Source: Lacinutrix neustonica
GTDB taxonomy: Bacteria; Bacteroidota; Bacteroidia; Flavobacteriales; Flavobacteriaceae
Direction of reading: 5' to 3'
NCBI RefSeq assembly: GCF_026625145.1
Contig: NZ_CP113088.1
Location: 2,521,501-2,585,500 of the forward strand
DNA length: 64,000 nt
Part shown: piece by piece, positions 39,395 through 50,079 of the stretch
Position numbering within the stretch: position 1 is the first letter of the stretch
How the letters are laid out: the number at the start of each line of letters is the position of its first letter
Notes under the pieces: generated by a model
The model's input: the letters and a program-made list of their open reading frames with translations, nothing else
Database searches by the model: none
Told to the model about the DNA's origin: nothing
Made by a program: the position numbers and the translations under genes

Positions 39395-39402
39395 TATTTT
39401 TG
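39395..39402 (+). promoter_or_regulatory. -7 box of thiL
   Basis: TATTTTTG, a TAnnTTTG match only 4 bp before ATG 39407, so the mRNA would be nearly leaderless. An indel error nearby could also explain the short distance. Confidence 0.4.
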
Positions 39403-39406
39403 CAGC

Positions 39407-40451
39407 ATGATAGAAGATAAAAATCAACAACGTACGCCCTTAAGTGAATTGGGAGAATTTGGACTGATAGATCACCTGACTAAAAATTTTGAGACAAAAC
39501 AAGAGTCGACAATCAAATCTATTGGTGATGATGCAGCGGTAATTGATGCCCAAAACAAACAAATGGTTGTCACCACCGACCTGTTAGTTGAAGGTGTGCA
39601 TTTCGATTTAAGCTATGTGCCATTAAAGCATTTGGGTTACAAAGCAGTTGTTGTGAATTTGTCTGACGTGTATGCCATGAATGCCGAAGCCACTCAAATC
39701 ACCGTATCGATTGCGGTGTCTAATCGGTTTCCATTAGAAGCTCCGGAAGAGCTGTATGCAGGTATAGAAACGGCAGCAAAAATATATAACGTTGATGTCG
39801 TTGGTGGAGACACCACGTCTTCTACTACGGACTGTTAATATCAGTAACAGCTATTGGGCAGGTGAAATCCGGTGAAGAGGTGTATAGAAGTGGCGCAAAA
39901 CCTAATGATTTATTAGTCGTTACTGGAGATTTAGGGGGGCATATATGGGCCTTCAAATTTTGGAACGTGAAAAGGAAGTCTTTAAAGTGAACCCAAATAA
40001 TCAACCAGATTTAGATCACTATACGTATATCATGGAGCGCCAGTTAAAACCGGAAGCACGAAAAGATATTATAAAGTTACTCAAAGATTTGGAAGTAAAG
40101 CCAACCGCAATGATTGATATTAGCGACGGACTGTCTTCAGAAATCTTACATATTTGTAAGGCAAGTCGTGTAGGATGTGATCTATATGAGGATAAGATTC
40201 CTTTAGACCCTCAAGTAATTTCAACTTGCGAAGAATTTGATATAGACAGTACAACAGTAGCATTGAGTGGTGGTGAAGATTATGAGTTATTAATGACTAT
40301 ATCTCAAGAAGATTTTCCTAAAATTAAAGCAAATCCTAATTTAACAGTTATTGGTTTTATAACCGAAGAAAATGCAGGAGCACACTTGGTAACCGGAGCA
40401 GAAACAAAAATCCCGCTACAAGCCCAAGGCTGGAAAAGTTTTGATAATTAG
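39407..40451 (+). CDS. thiL: Thiamine-monophosphate kinase ThiL (two frameshifts)
   Basis: About 348 aa from ATG 39407. It phosphorylates thiamine monophosphate to the active diphosphate. Features are SELGEFGLIDHLTKNF, SIGDDAAVID, TTDLLVEGVHFDLSYV, NLSDVYAMNAEAT, VVGGDTTSSTTG, ATAMIDISDGLSSEIL and ALSGGEDYELLMT. The frame breaks near 39826 (CGGACTG for CCGGACTG) and in a G run near 39938 (six G for seven, restoring LGGAYMGLQ). Loss would cause thiamine auxotrophy, so sequence error is favoured. Confidence 0.94.
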
Positions 40452-40690
40452 GAACTTAATTTATAAGTAGTGACCAGTTCTTCACGACGCAATCTTTCTT
40501 GACGTTTTGCATGAACGCGGCTTAAAATGGAATTTATTTCTTTGTATTTGGGTGTTAATGGAGTAAGATTACCATTACTATTGGTGGTTAATTCTTTTTT
40601 ACAATGGCAACATTTGTATTCACTAACGTGGTAAGTTACCTTTTTTGAGACTTCAAATTTGTGTCCGAATAAGTTACAATATAACTGCAT
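40448..40690 (-). CDS. Small zinc-ribbon-like protein, DUF1660-like
   Basis: 80 aa. It starts MQLYCNLFGHKFEV with an LxCxLFGHK word as in the DUF1660 family, followed by a CxxC pair (YKCCHCKKEL) that probably binds zinc, and a basic helical tail (VHAKRQERLRREELV). It is soluble, without signal peptide. It overlaps the thiL stop by 4 bp in convergent orientation. The function is unknown. Confidence 0.65.
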   Translation of the reverse strand: MQLYCNLFGHKFEVSKKVTYHVSEYKCCHCKKELTTNSNGNLTPLTPKYKEINSILSRVHAKRQERLRREELVTTYKLSS

Positions 40691-40779
40691 AATTAAGGGA
40701 AGATTTTAGATTAAGTTTTTATAGTTGTGATTAATAGGGAGTTAAACTTAATCAAAAAAAACAAATATCCGCCCATAAG

Positions 40780-41559
40780 CTATGTTTTTTCGATGAAATG
40801 CACAATTTCTTTAATAAAGTCTGTTTTATTTTCTATATAACTCATGTGGCCTTCGGAAAAAATGTGCGTGTCAATGTTATGATTTTTAGCAAATTTAATG
40901 GTGTTTTTGACGTTAATTACCGTGTCTTTTTTTCCTAAAAGTATTGCTTTTTTATAGGATGTTTGGGCAAACGATGTCGAAAAATCTTCGCGACGCTTCA
41001 TGCCTTCTTGAGCAGCCATATACCCTTGAAGAGATGTTTTAAGTGCGATTTGTAATGCTTCTTCAAATGCTTCTTGGTGTTCTAGCTTGCTTTTTGCGCT
41101 GAAGAGATTAGTAAAACTCATGCGTACCATGCTCTCGAAATTGGTTTGCACCATTTTATTTGCACGGGTTCTTATTTGTTTCCTTTCAGAATCATCGGCT
41201 TCGTAAGTAGAATTTAGTAAGCAGACTCCTTTTATGTTGTTAGGAAATAATTTCGCAAAGGCCAATGCCACGTAACCTCCCATAGAGTGACCTATAATGG
41301 TGTATTTTCTTAATCTTAAATGGTTTAAAACGGTTTTTACAACTGTAGCCATTTCTTCCATCGTATGAATATAGCCCAAAACACCTGTTTTTCCATGACC
41401 TAATAAATCGATACAAACCACTCTGTTGTTGTTAGATATTTTCACCACTAAATCATGCCACATCGTGTGGTCTTCAAGAAAGCCATGTAGTAAAACAATG
41501 ACCTCTCCTTTTCCAGTGTCTGTATAAAATATGTTAATCCCTTTATAATCTAAAATCAT
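40780..41559 (-). CDS. Alpha/beta-fold hydrolase
   Basis: 259 aa, intact. The oxyanion region is LLHGFLEDHTMW, the nucleophile elbow GHSMGGYVAL, and the catalytic His is near the end (FSEGHMSYIENKTDF). It resembles the MenH/BioH/haloperoxidase-like group of small cytoplasmic esterases. The substrate cannot be named. It is divergent from brnQ, sharing a short intergenic region. Confidence 0.85.
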   Translation of the reverse strand: MILDYKGINIFYTDTGKGEVIVLLHGFLEDHTMWHDLVVKISNNNRVVCIDLLGHGKTGVLGYIHTMEEMATVVKTVLNHLRLRKYTIIGHSMGGYVALAFAKLFPNNIKGVCLLNSTYEADDSERKQIRTRANKMVQTNFESMVRMSFTNLFSAKSKLEHQEAFEEALQIALKTSLQGYMAAQEGMKRREDFSTSFAQTSYKKAILLGKKDTVINVKNTIKFAKNHNIDTHIFSEGHMSYIENKTDFIKEIVHFIEKT

Positions 41560-41561
41560 AT

Positions 41562-42895
41562 TTGAGTATATTCGACAAATATAATTTGAATGTTTTGAAT
41601 AAAACCAAAGACCTTTTAATAACTAGTTTTGCATTGTTTTCACTTTTTTTTGGTGCCGGTAATTTATTATTGCCACCGCTTTTGGGCTATAATGCGGGGA
41701 GCGATTGGTTTTGGGTGCTTTTAGGTTTTATAATTACAGCCGTAGTCATTCCCATAATAGGTATTTATTCTCATGCCAAATTACAAGGAACCTTATTTGA
41801 TTTTGGAAAAAAGGTCTCCAGCACATTTAGTTTGGTGTATTGCATTCTTATTTATGTTATTGCGGTAGCCATACCTTCACCAAGAACCGCAGCAGCTACA
41901 CACGAAATTGCTATACACCCCACATTTGGTACCTCGCCACTATTAACCAGTTGTATTTATTTTATTTTGGTTTTGATTTTTGCTTTAAACCGCTCTAAAA
42001 TATTAAACCTTATAGGTAAATATTTAACACCCTTAATAGTCATTATGCTTTTGGTAGTTATAGGTATTGGATTGTTTTCTACACAAATGATTGCCAATAG
42101 CTCCCAATTTGAAGCGCCCATTGTGAGTGGTATTTTAGAAGGCTATCAAACTTTTGATGCCATTGGGGCCGTAGTGGTTGGCGCAGTTATTATTATATCG
42201 ATTAATATGAAAACGGAGGCGACTTTTGAAGCAAAGAAAGTGCTCATTAAAAAAGCTGGCTTGATTGCAGGGTTTGGATTGTTTGTCATTTATGCGGGCT
42301 TAATTGCTATTGGAGCATTTTATGGGTCAGAAATTAATATCAATGAAGATTTAAGCAATGACATGCAGCGTGCCAACTTACTACGAGGCATAAGTATTAA
42401 AGCGTTGGGAAATTTTGGTAATTCTATTTTAAGTGTTTTAATTTCTTTAGCTTGTTTTACCACCGCTGTAGGTATCGTTACAGGAACTGCCGATTATTTC
42501 AAAGGGATATTTAAAGACTCTAAAAGAGTGTATACGATTACAGCTGTTATTGCCTCTTTATTAGGGGTTCTTGTTGGGCAAATGGATTTTAACTCTATAA
42601 TTGTTATCGCTTTACCTGTATTATTGTTTATTTATCCTATAACCATTGTACTCATATTGTTGAATGCTATTCCGAGAAAAATGGGCAACTTCATTGGTTT
42701 TTAGAGTGGTGGTATTGCTTACTGTTGTTTTTAGTATTCCGAGATGTATTACTGTTTTTAATGCCTACTGAAGGATTGAATAAAGTCATTACGGTCATTC
42801 CATTAGGGAAGTATAGCTTGGGTTGGCTGTTACCAGCAGTCTTTGGGTTTGTCGTAGCTAATATGTCTGTGAGGCGTACACTTCGATTGTTGTAG
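41562..42895 (+). CDS. brnQ: Branched-chain amino acid uptake protein BrnQ (two frameshifts)
   Basis: About 443 aa. A 12-helix LIVCS-family Na+ symporter for Leu/Ile/Val: FALFSLFFGAGNLLLPPLLG, PSPRTAAATHEIA, FLEGYQTFDAIGAVVVG-like block, ACFTTAVGIVTGTADYF. Both breaks are CCGAGA for CCGGA: near 42673 (restoring NAIPEKWATSLVF) and 42740 (restoring SIPDVLLFLMPTEGLNKVI). The start is unclear: there is no ATG in frame, and a TTG (e.g. near 41595) behind a TATAATTTG box is likely. Confidence 0.9.
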
Positions 42896-42976
42896 AATTG
42901 ACCTTTACATTTATGTTGAAAAAGTTGTTTTTTAAATACGTAATAAGTAACTTTCTGTTGGTAATTAAATAATTAA

Positions 42977-43321
42977 ATGATGAAAAAAACGTTTTTGTTA
43001 GTGGTTTGTTTGAGCGTTTGTTGGTTCGCGCAGGCACAAGATTCACCAAAAATTGGGGAGCTGTTAAGAATCAATGGACCTTCCGGACAGTTTTACAATC
43101 ACGTCTCATTTCCGCAGTTAAATATATTGGTTAAACGTGGGAAGATTGCAAGTTACAAACCTGTCTGTAGAAATGAAGTCGTGATAGATGAAGTGGTGAC
43201 TAAAAACAATGGAGAAACCTATGTTGTTCTCAAAAAGAAAGATGGAAGCAAGTTTTTTGATTTTATAAGTAAGGTAGAAGCAAATTATACCAAAGCGGTA
43301 GATTCAGGGAATTATCTGTAA
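42977..43321 (+). CDS. Small secreted protein
   Basis: 114 aa, intact. The signal peptide is KTFLLVVCLSVCWFAQAQ with cleavage after AQA. The mature part is ~95 residues, basic and beta-rich (FPQLNILVKRGKIASYKPV, TYVVLKKKDGSKFFDF). No family is recognised. It is a monocistronic gene with ~80 bp upstream and ~210 bp of gene-free DNA downstream. Confidence 0.75.
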   Translation: MMKKTFLLVVCLSVCWFAQAQDSPKIGELLRINGPSGQFYNHVSFPQLNILVKRGKIASYKPVCRNEVVIDEVVTKNNGETYVVLKKKDGSKFFDFISKVEANYTKAVDSGNYL

Positions 43322-43533
43322 TGGAATAGTCTTTGTAAAATCCCATAATTTAATGCTTGACGAAGCTTTATTACATAGAGCTAGCTGATTGTAGGCAATA
43401 GATTAATTCTAGGGTTGTTTACGATTCTAATGGAGGCGCCATTAAGATCAATTAGTCACTAAATGAATGTTTTTTATAATGTCGGGTTCTAACAGTTTCC
43501 AGCGGTTTAACTACTTGTTGAAAATGACCGCTA

Positions 43534-44182
43534 TTAATGCAGCCGCTTTATAGCCGAAAAGGCTTTGTCTACAACATGATCTTCTACTAAAACGGTGAAC
43601 TCATTAGTTGTAGAAATGACTTCGTATAGTGAGATGCCTTCCCAAGCAAAACGCTTAAATATTTGGTAATACAAACCTGAAATTTTTGAGTTGTTTTCTC
43701 GGTAGACGAATGCTGATTGCCGATAGGTTTTCCTGTAAACCAATCAATACTTCATGCTTAAAATGGTCTTGTATCTTTTGCTTTTCGGAAGCAGAAATCA
43801 CCATATTACTTTCATGGATGCCTCGGGAGAACCCGTAAAAAGCATGGGTGTCTATTGTTGCCATAAGTTGACTGTGGCTGTTTATTAAGGTCTTAGAATT
43901 CCGGAACGTAAAATCAACGAGGTTAGAACGTACGGTAATATCTCCTAAATTTTTTAACACTGCCTTTAATTGATTGGAATGTCTTAAATCTTTTGGCGGG
44001 TTGTACCGTCGTAAAGCCATCATAATCGCACCAGTTTTTACTGGTTTTCTTAACATAGTACTAATAGGAGTCTGCAGTTCTTCTGCTAAGGCTGAAAAAT
44101 TAATAATGCTTCGTGATAATGCTTCTTCCAGGAAGGGTTGTGTAACCAAAATTTCTTCAACGCAAGTGGCAATGGTCTTCAT
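43534..44182 (-). CDS. Hypothetical protein with ACT-like C-terminus, divergent from lysC (one frameshift)
   Basis: About 215 aa. The N-terminal half is helical (CVEEILVTQPFLEEALSRS, LAEELQTPISTMLRKPVKTG) and looks like a DNA-binding-type helical bundle. The C-terminal part (ISGLYYQIFKRFAWEGISLYEVISTTNEFTVLV) has the strand-helix-strand pattern of an ACT domain. The frame breaks near 43702: CCGAGAAAAC stands for CCGGAAAAC. ACT domains bind amino acids, and the gene faces aspartate kinase across ~100 bp, so regulation of the aspartate pathway is a reasonable guess only. Confidence 0.7.
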
Positions 44183-44286
44183 GTTGTTAATTATTTAACA
44201 TTTTGTGTAAAAATAGACTAATTTTTTAATTTTCATTTACTTAAGGACAGTTCCGAATAATTTAGCCTACTAAACAAACAAAAAGT

Positions 44287-45621
44287 ATGCTAGTATTAAA
44301 GTTTGGAGGGACCTCTGTTGGGTCTGTGGAAAACATGACCCGTGTAAAAAATATTATAATCGATGGCGAAAAAAAAGTCGTTGTTTTATCTGCAATGTCC
44401 GGCACTACAAATGCCTTAGTTACTATTTCAGAATGTATAAAAAATGGTGAATTAGAGCAGGCCGTACTTAAAATAGAGGCTTTGCATGACACCTATAAAA
44501 AAACCGTCTCAAATTTAATTAGTAATCCCTTTTTAGTCATTGAAGCTAAGGCCTACGTAAACACTATATTTTTAGGGTTGAGAGTGCTTTCAAACACGTC
44601 GTATTCTGTTTTATTACATAATAAAATTGTTGCCCAAGGTGAGTTGTTATCTACCTTTTTATTTAGCCAATTCTTATTTCAAGACAAAATAAAAGTAGCG
44701 TTGTTGCCAGCATTAGATTTTATGAAAACGGATAAAAATAACGACCCGGATGATTTGTATATCAAGCAGAATCTAAATAAGATACTGGATGAGGTTTCTG
44801 ATGCCGACATATACATCACACAAGGTTTTATATGTTTAGACGCTGAGGGAAATATTTCAAACTTACAACGCGGGGGAAGCGATTACACGGCAACTATAAT
44901 TGGAGCAGCCTTAGAGGTAGATGAGGTGCAAATATGGACAGACATCGATGGTTTTCATAATAACGATCCGCGTTTTGTTGATAACACTAGAGCGATATCA
45001 AACCTCTCTTTTGACGAGGCGGCAGAACTTGCTTATTTTGGAGCAAAAGTGCTACACCCACAAACCGTCATGCCCGTGCGAGCGTTAAATATTCCGGTAC
45101 GTTTAAAGAACACCATGTCTCCGGAGGCTTTTGGCACATTGATTACGCACCATACTCATGGTGAGGGAATTAAAGCCATTGCAGCTAAGGAAGGCATCAC
45201 TGCGATCAAAATCAAATCGGCAAGAATGCTACAAGCTCATGGCTTTTTAAAAAAAGTATTTGAAGTCTTCGAAACTTTCGAAACAGCAATAGATATGGTT
45301 ACTACTTCAGAAATTGCTGTATCATTAACTATTGATGACGACACACATTTGGAAGTGATAGTAGCAGCGCTTAAAAAAATAGCTCACGTTGAAGTCGATG
45401 ATTTTATGAGTATTGTCTGTTTGGTGGGAAATAACATTATTTACCACCCGGACACCCCTCAGCTGTTTCAAATATTACAAGATGTTCATGTACGAATGAT
45501 TGCTTATGGGGGGAGTAACAATAATATTTCACTGCTGGTCAATACCAGTGATAAACAGGAAACCTTGCGTAAATTACAGCGTTACGTTTTTGAAAACACG
45601 GATCACTTGGTGTTGAGTTAA
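44287..45621 (+). CDS. Aspartate kinase
   Basis: 444 aa, intact, monofunctional. It catalyses the first step of Lys/Thr/Met synthesis. The N-terminal kinase motif is LVLKFGGTSVGSVENM. Further motifs are TQGFICLDAEG, LQRGGSDYTATIIGAAL, EVQIWTDIDGF, DEAAELAYFGAKVLHPQT, and a C-terminal pair of ACT regulatory domains (~300-444: IKIKSARMLQAHGFL, RMIAYGGSNNNISLLV). It ends at a strong bidirectional terminator. Confidence 0.95.
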   Translation: MLVLKFGGTSVGSVENMTRVKNIIIDGEKKVVVLSAMSGTTNALVTISECIKNGELEQAVLKIEALHDTYKKTVSNLISNPFLVIEAKAYVNTIFLGLRVLSNTSYSVLLHNKIVAQGELLSTFLFSQFLFQDKIKVALLPALDFMKTDKNNDPDDLYIKQNLNKILDEVSDADIYITQGFICLDAEGNISNLQRGGSDYTATIIGAALEVDEVQIWTDIDGFHNNDPRFVDNTRAISNLSFDEAAELAYFGAKVLHPQTVMPVRALNIPVRLKNTMSPEAFGTLITHHTHGEGIKAIAAKEGITAIKIKSARMLQAHGFLKKVFEVFETFETAIDMVTTSEIAVSLTIDDDTHLEVIVAALKKIAHVEVDDFMSIVCLVGNNIIYHPDTPQLFQILQDVHVRMIAYGGSNNNISLLVNTSDKQETLRKLQRYVFENTDHLVLS

Positions 45622-45624
45622 AAC

Positions 45625-45657
45625 AAAGAAAGCGAGGGTTTAGACTCGCTTTTCTTA
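45625..45657. terminator. Bidirectional terminator between aspartate kinase and pepP
   Basis: The stem AAGAAAGCGAG / CTCGCTTTTCTT between convergent genes. Confidence 0.75.
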
Positions 45658-45674
45658 ACTTTATATTAATTTTT

Positions 45675-46967
45675 TTATTGATTCATCAGTGCCTCAATTT
45701 CATCGGCCTCAATAGGAATATTACGCATTAAATTAAAAGGTTCTCCACTTTTTTGTATAACCAAATCATCTTCTAAACGAATACCAAAACCTTCCTCAGG
45801 AATATAAATACCGGGTTCTACCGTAAAGATCATGTTTTCTTGCATGGGCTCTGTTAAAATACCATAATCATGCGTGTCTAACCCAATGTGGTGTGAGGTA
45901 CCGTGCATAAAGTATTTTTTATAGGCAGGCCAGTCTCGGATTTTCGTTTTTAACATCGACTTTATCGAGTAAACCTAGATCGAGTAACTCTTTAGTCATT
46001 AATTTACCAACTTCAACGTGGTATTCTGCCCATAATGTCCCTGGAACTAATAATTTTGTCGCGTCATTTTTTACGCGATTCACAGCATTATATACTTGTT
46101 TTTGGCGGTCTGTAAATTTTCCGGAAACAGGAATTGTTCTACTCATGTCGCTACTGTAGTTCGCATATTCAGCGCCAACATCTAACAAGATTAAATCACC
46201 AGCTTTACACTGTTGATTATTTTCTATATAATGTAAAACATTGGCATTATTACCGAAGCAACAATGGGTGTGTAGGCGAATTTTTTAGATCGATTTCTTA
46301 AGAATTCGTGCATAAACTCGGCCTCAATTTCAAATTCCCAAACGCCAGGTTTTACAAAGCCTAAAACACGTTTAAAACCTTTTTCGGTAATGTCGCAAGC
46401 CTGCTGCATTAAATCAATTTCTACCTGGTCTTTAACCGAACGTAAACGCTGTAAAATAGGATTACTTTTAGCAACACGATGCGCAGGATATTTATTTTTT
46501 AGCCATTTGGTAAAACGGTCTTCACGAGTTTCGGTTTCTATATTCGCACGATAATGCTCGTTAGTATTTATATACACCGTGTCGGCTTGCGTCATGATCT
46601 CAAACATGATTTTTTCCATCTCTTTCAGCCAATACACGGTTTTAATGCCGCTGGTTTCAAGGGCAGCGTCTTTGGTTAGTTTTTCGCCTTCCCAAACCGC
46701 AATATGATCGTTGGTCTCACTTAAAAATAAAATTTCCCGATGTTTTTCATTTGGACAGTCCGGAAACAGGACGAGGATACTTTCCTCTTGATCCACCCCA
46801 CTTAAATAGAAAATGTCTCTACTTTGCTCAAAGGGCATCGTACTATCGGCCCCTATGGGATAGAGATCGTTAGAGTTAAACACCGCTAAACTTTTAGGTT
46901 GCATTTGTGTAGCAAAGTTTTTACGGTTTTTTATAAAGAGTTTCGAATCAATTTTATGGTATTTCAT
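45675..46967 (-). CDS. pepP: Xaa-Pro aminopeptidase (M24B; two frameshifts)
   Basis: About 430 aa. It removes N-terminal residues before proline. The N-terminal creatinase-like domain (KYHKIDSKLFIKNRKNF, SRDIFYLSGVDQEESIL) is followed by a pita-bread domain with the dinuclear metal ligands: Asp in LLDVGAEYANYSSDMSRT (two), His in MHGTSHHIGLDTHDYG, Glu in TVEPGIYIPEEG and Glu in GIRLEDD. The breaks near 46253 (ACCGAAGC for ACCGGAAGC, restoring VASGNNANVLHY) and 45940 (CCGAGACTGG for CCGGACTGG, restoring NPDWPAYKKY) are CCGGA errors that cancel in length. Confidence 0.93.
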
Positions 46968-47192
46968 TGGATAAGATTTTTATTCATTCTCACGACAGTG
47001 GGAATCTATTTAGAGTGTGTTTTATTAATTGAAGTTTCCATACTTCAGAAGCAGAAACCTCAATAGTGGTATTATTTGATTTCCGTAAAAATAACAATAT
47101 TTATATCGCTTAAAGAAATTCTAGCTAACATTTGTCAATCTGTTTTGTTGATTTTAACAGAATCCTTACCTTCATCCTTTAATCCATATTTT

Positions 47193-50033
47193 ATGACCTT
47201 CAGATTCCTTTTCCTTTTCCTTTTTTGCTGTATTTTTAATGCAAAAGCACAACGGCCTGCAACAACTACTATGGTGGTGCAACAAGCGCTCAAACAAAAA
47301 AGTGAAAATGAACGTCGCTCGTTAGTAAAGAATGTACCCTTTGAAAACATTGGACCCACAGTGATGAGTGGTCGTGTGGTTGATTTGGCTGTGAATCCCG
47401 AGGACCCAACAGAATTTTATGTGGGCTATGCCTCCGGAGGGGTGTGGCATACTGTAAATAATGGCACTACGTTCGTCCCAATTTTAGACAACGCACAAAC
47501 CCAAAATGTGGGTGATATTGCGGTAGATTGGAAAACAAAAACCATTTGGGTGGGAACAGGAGAAAACAATGCCTCGCGCTCTTCTTACTCCGGAATAGGG
47601 GTCTTGAAATCTAAAGATAATGGCGCCAGTTGGGAACATGTAGGTTTATCTAATGCCCACCATATTGGTCGTATTTTAATCAATCCTAGCAATCCGGAAG
47701 AAGTGACTATTGGCGTGACAGGCGCTTTGTATTCCAAAAGTGAGGACAGAGGTGTTTATAAAACAAAAGATGGAGGAAAAACATGGCTGCAAACCTTATT
47801 TGTAGATGACGTAAGCGGGATCATTGATCTTCAACACGCACCTAGCAACTATAATGTTATGTTTGCCTCGTCGTGGACTAAAGAGAGAAAAGCATGGAAT
47901 TTTGAAGGTAACGGCAATAATTCAGCAATTTATAAAAGCACAGATGCCGGAGAAACTTGGGCGCGTGTTTCAACAGCAACCAGTGGCTTTCCAACAGGTT
48001 CCGGAGTAGGTAGGATAGGACTGGCACTTTATGATGAAACGACTATTTATGCCATTCATGATAGTCAGTTCCGCAGACCTTACGGGGATAAAAAAGAAGA
48101 AACGAGAGGGCTTCAAAAAGTGGATTTTAAAACGATGGACACTGAGACGTTCTTAAATCTTGAAGACAAGAAACTCAATGGTTTTTTAAAGATGAATGGT
48201 TTTCAGGAGAAATACCGTGCTGAAAATGTAAAACAAATGGTGCGAAGTGGCCATGTAAAACCAGTTGATTTGGCAAACTATTTAGAGGATGCCAACTCCA
48301 TGTTGTTTGAAACTCCAGTCATTGGTGCTGAGGTGTATAAAAGTATCGACGGTGGGAAAACATGGCAGAGAACACATGAGGATTATTTAGACGACCTGTA
48401 TTATAGCTATGGGTATTATTTTGGGCATATTTACGTGGCTCCGGATAATAAGGATAACATTTATGTGTATGGTGTTCCTATATTAAAATCTAAAGATGGC
48501 GGCAGCACTTTCACTTCCATTAGTGCAGAAAATGTACATGCAGACCATCACGCGTTATGGATCAATCCCAAAAATCCAAACCATTTAATAAATGGTAATG
48601 ATGGTGGGGTTAATATTACTTACGATGATGGTGAAAACTGGATAAAAAATAATGCCCCAGCCGTTGGACAATTTTATGCTATTAATGTAGATCATGCAAA
48701 ACCATACAACGTCTATGGTGGTTTGCAGGATAATGGCGTATGGGTTGGTGCCAATACTGCTCAAGACAATAAGGCTTGGCAGCAAAGTGGTCAATATCCA
48801 TGGGAAAGTATTATGGGAGGTGATGGCATGCAAATTGAAATTGATAATCGTAACACTAATATTGTTTATACGGGGTTTCAGTTTGGCAACTACTACAGAA
48901 TTAATCGAGGGACTGACGAGCAAAAATACATACAGCCCAAACACGAGTTGGGTGAAAATCCCTATCGATTTAATTGGCAAACCCCTATTCATTTATCGCA
49001 TCACAATCAAGATATTCTGTATTTGGGAGGTAATAAACTTATGCGTTCTATGGATAAAGGAGAGACATGGAAAGCCATAAGTGACGATTTAACTCAAGGC
49101 GGAAAAAAAGGAAATGTAGCCTTTGGAACGTTAACCAGCATTAGTGAATCGCCTTTCGAATTTGGATTACTTTATGTGGGTAGTGACGATGGGTTCGTTC
49201 ATATTAGTAAAAACGCCGGTGGCTCGTGGGAAAACATAAGTGAAGGGTTGCCAAAAGACTTGTGGGTGAGCAGAGTAGTTGCATCAAAGCATGAAAAGGG
49301 AAAGGTATATGTAACATTAAACGGGTACCGTTGGGATGATTTTAATGCTTACGTATACGTAAGTTCTAATTATGGAAAAACATGGAAAGACCTTAGTGAA
49401 GATGTGCCCGATGCACCAATTAATGTCATTCGTGAAGACCCTGTAAGTGATAAAACAGTGTATTTAGGTACAGATAATGGGGCGTACGTTTCTTTTAATG
49501 ATGGTATTACATGGCATGCTTTTTCAAAAGGCCTACCAGCGGTTGCGGTACATGATATAGTGATTCAGGAAGACACTAACGATTTGTTGATAGGAACGCA
49601 TGGCAGAAGTATTTATAAAGCAAATGTAAGCGCATTACAAAAGGTGGACGTTGCACAACTGAAGGCGCCTATAAGTCTATATGAGATAAAGAATGTTACT
49701 CATTCCGGTCGTTGGGGAAATAGCTGGAGTAAATGGATGACACCCAATGAACCAACGATAACCATTAATTTGTATGCGAATGCTTCAGCAAAAAAAACCA
49801 TTGAAATAAGAACGGATCAGAATTCCGTTTTAAAAACGATTCATGCTGAATTGGATAAAGGGTTTAATTATGTGGCGTACGATTTAACGATTACTGAGGA
49901 CGGGAGAAAAAAACTGTTAAAAGAAAACACGAGCATTGACATTCAAAAAGCCAAGAACGATAAATATTATCTTCCAAAAGGAAAATATTTAGTGTCTATC
50001 GATGGCGTGACAACCGGTTTAGAAATAGAATAA
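47193..50033 (+). CDS. Secreted Asp-box/VPS10-like beta-propeller protein
   Basis: About 946 aa, intact. ATG 47193 is chosen because it gives a signal peptide (FRFLFLFLFCCIFNAKAQ). Ten Asp-box repeats are visible (KDNGASW, KDGGKTW, TDAGETW, IDGGKTW, KDGGSTF, DDGENW, MDKGETW, KNAGGSW, SNYGKTW, FNDGITW), as in sortilin/VPS10 and BNR propellers. The C-terminal ~120 residues form a beta-sandwich (TITINLYANASAKKTIEI, GKYLVSIDG). Related flavobacterial proteins are annotated as glycosyl hydrolases, but no catalytic residues can be assigned here, so binding is as likely as hydrolysis. It has no T9SS tail. Confidence 0.85.
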   Translation: MTFRFLFLFLFCCIFNAKAQRPATTTMVVQQALKQKSENERRSLVKNVPFENIGPTVMSGRVVDLAVNPEDPTEFYVGYASGGVWHTVNNGTTFVPILDNAQTQNVGDIAVDWKTKTIWVGTGENNASRSSYSGIGVLKSKDNGASWEHVGLSNAHHIGRILINPSNPEEVTIGVTGALYSKSEDRGVYKTKDGGKTWLQTLFVDDVSGIIDLQHAPSNYNVMFASSWTKERKAWNFEGNGNNSAIYKSTDAGETWARVSTATSGFPTGSGVGRIGLALYDETTIYAIHDSQFRRPYGDKKEETRGLQKVDFKTMDTETFLNLEDKKLNGFLKMNGFQEKYRAENVKQMVRSGHVKPVDLANYLEDANSMLFETPVIGAEVYKSIDGGKTWQRTHEDYLDDLYYSYGYYFGHIYVAPDNKDNIYVYGVPILKSKDGGSTFTSISAENVHADHHALWINPKNPNHLINGNDGGVNITYDDGENWIKNNAPAVGQFYAINVDHAKPYNVYGGLQDNGVWVGANTAQDNKAWQQSGQYPWESIMGGDGMQIEIDNRNTNIVYTGFQFGNYYRINRGTDEQKYIQPKHELGENPYRFNWQTPIHLSHHNQDILYLGGNKLMRSMDKGETWKAISDDLTQGGKKGNVAFGTLTSISESPFEFGLLYVGSDDGFVHISKNAGGSWENISEGLPKDLWVSRVVASKHEKGKVYVTLNGYRWDDFNAYVYVSSNYGKTWKDLSEDVPDAPINVIREDPVSDKTVYLGTDNGAYVSFNDGITWHAFSKGLPAVAVHDIVIQEDTNDLLIGTHGRSIYKANVSALQKVDVAQLKAPISLYEIKNVTHSGRWGNSWSKWMTPNEPTITINLYANASAKKTIEIRTDQNSVLKTIHAELDKGFNYVAYDLTITEDGRKKLLKENTSIDIQKAKNDKYYLPKGKYLVSIDGVTTGLEIE

Positions 50034-50079
50034 ATAATAATTCGATATTTTTTGAGTTTTATAGTCAAAACCAAATCTA

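Noticed and set aside
43322..43533. Possible tRNA or small gene in the gap after the 114-aa secreted protein
   Set aside because: No cloverleaf, no T-loop word and no ORF could be found.
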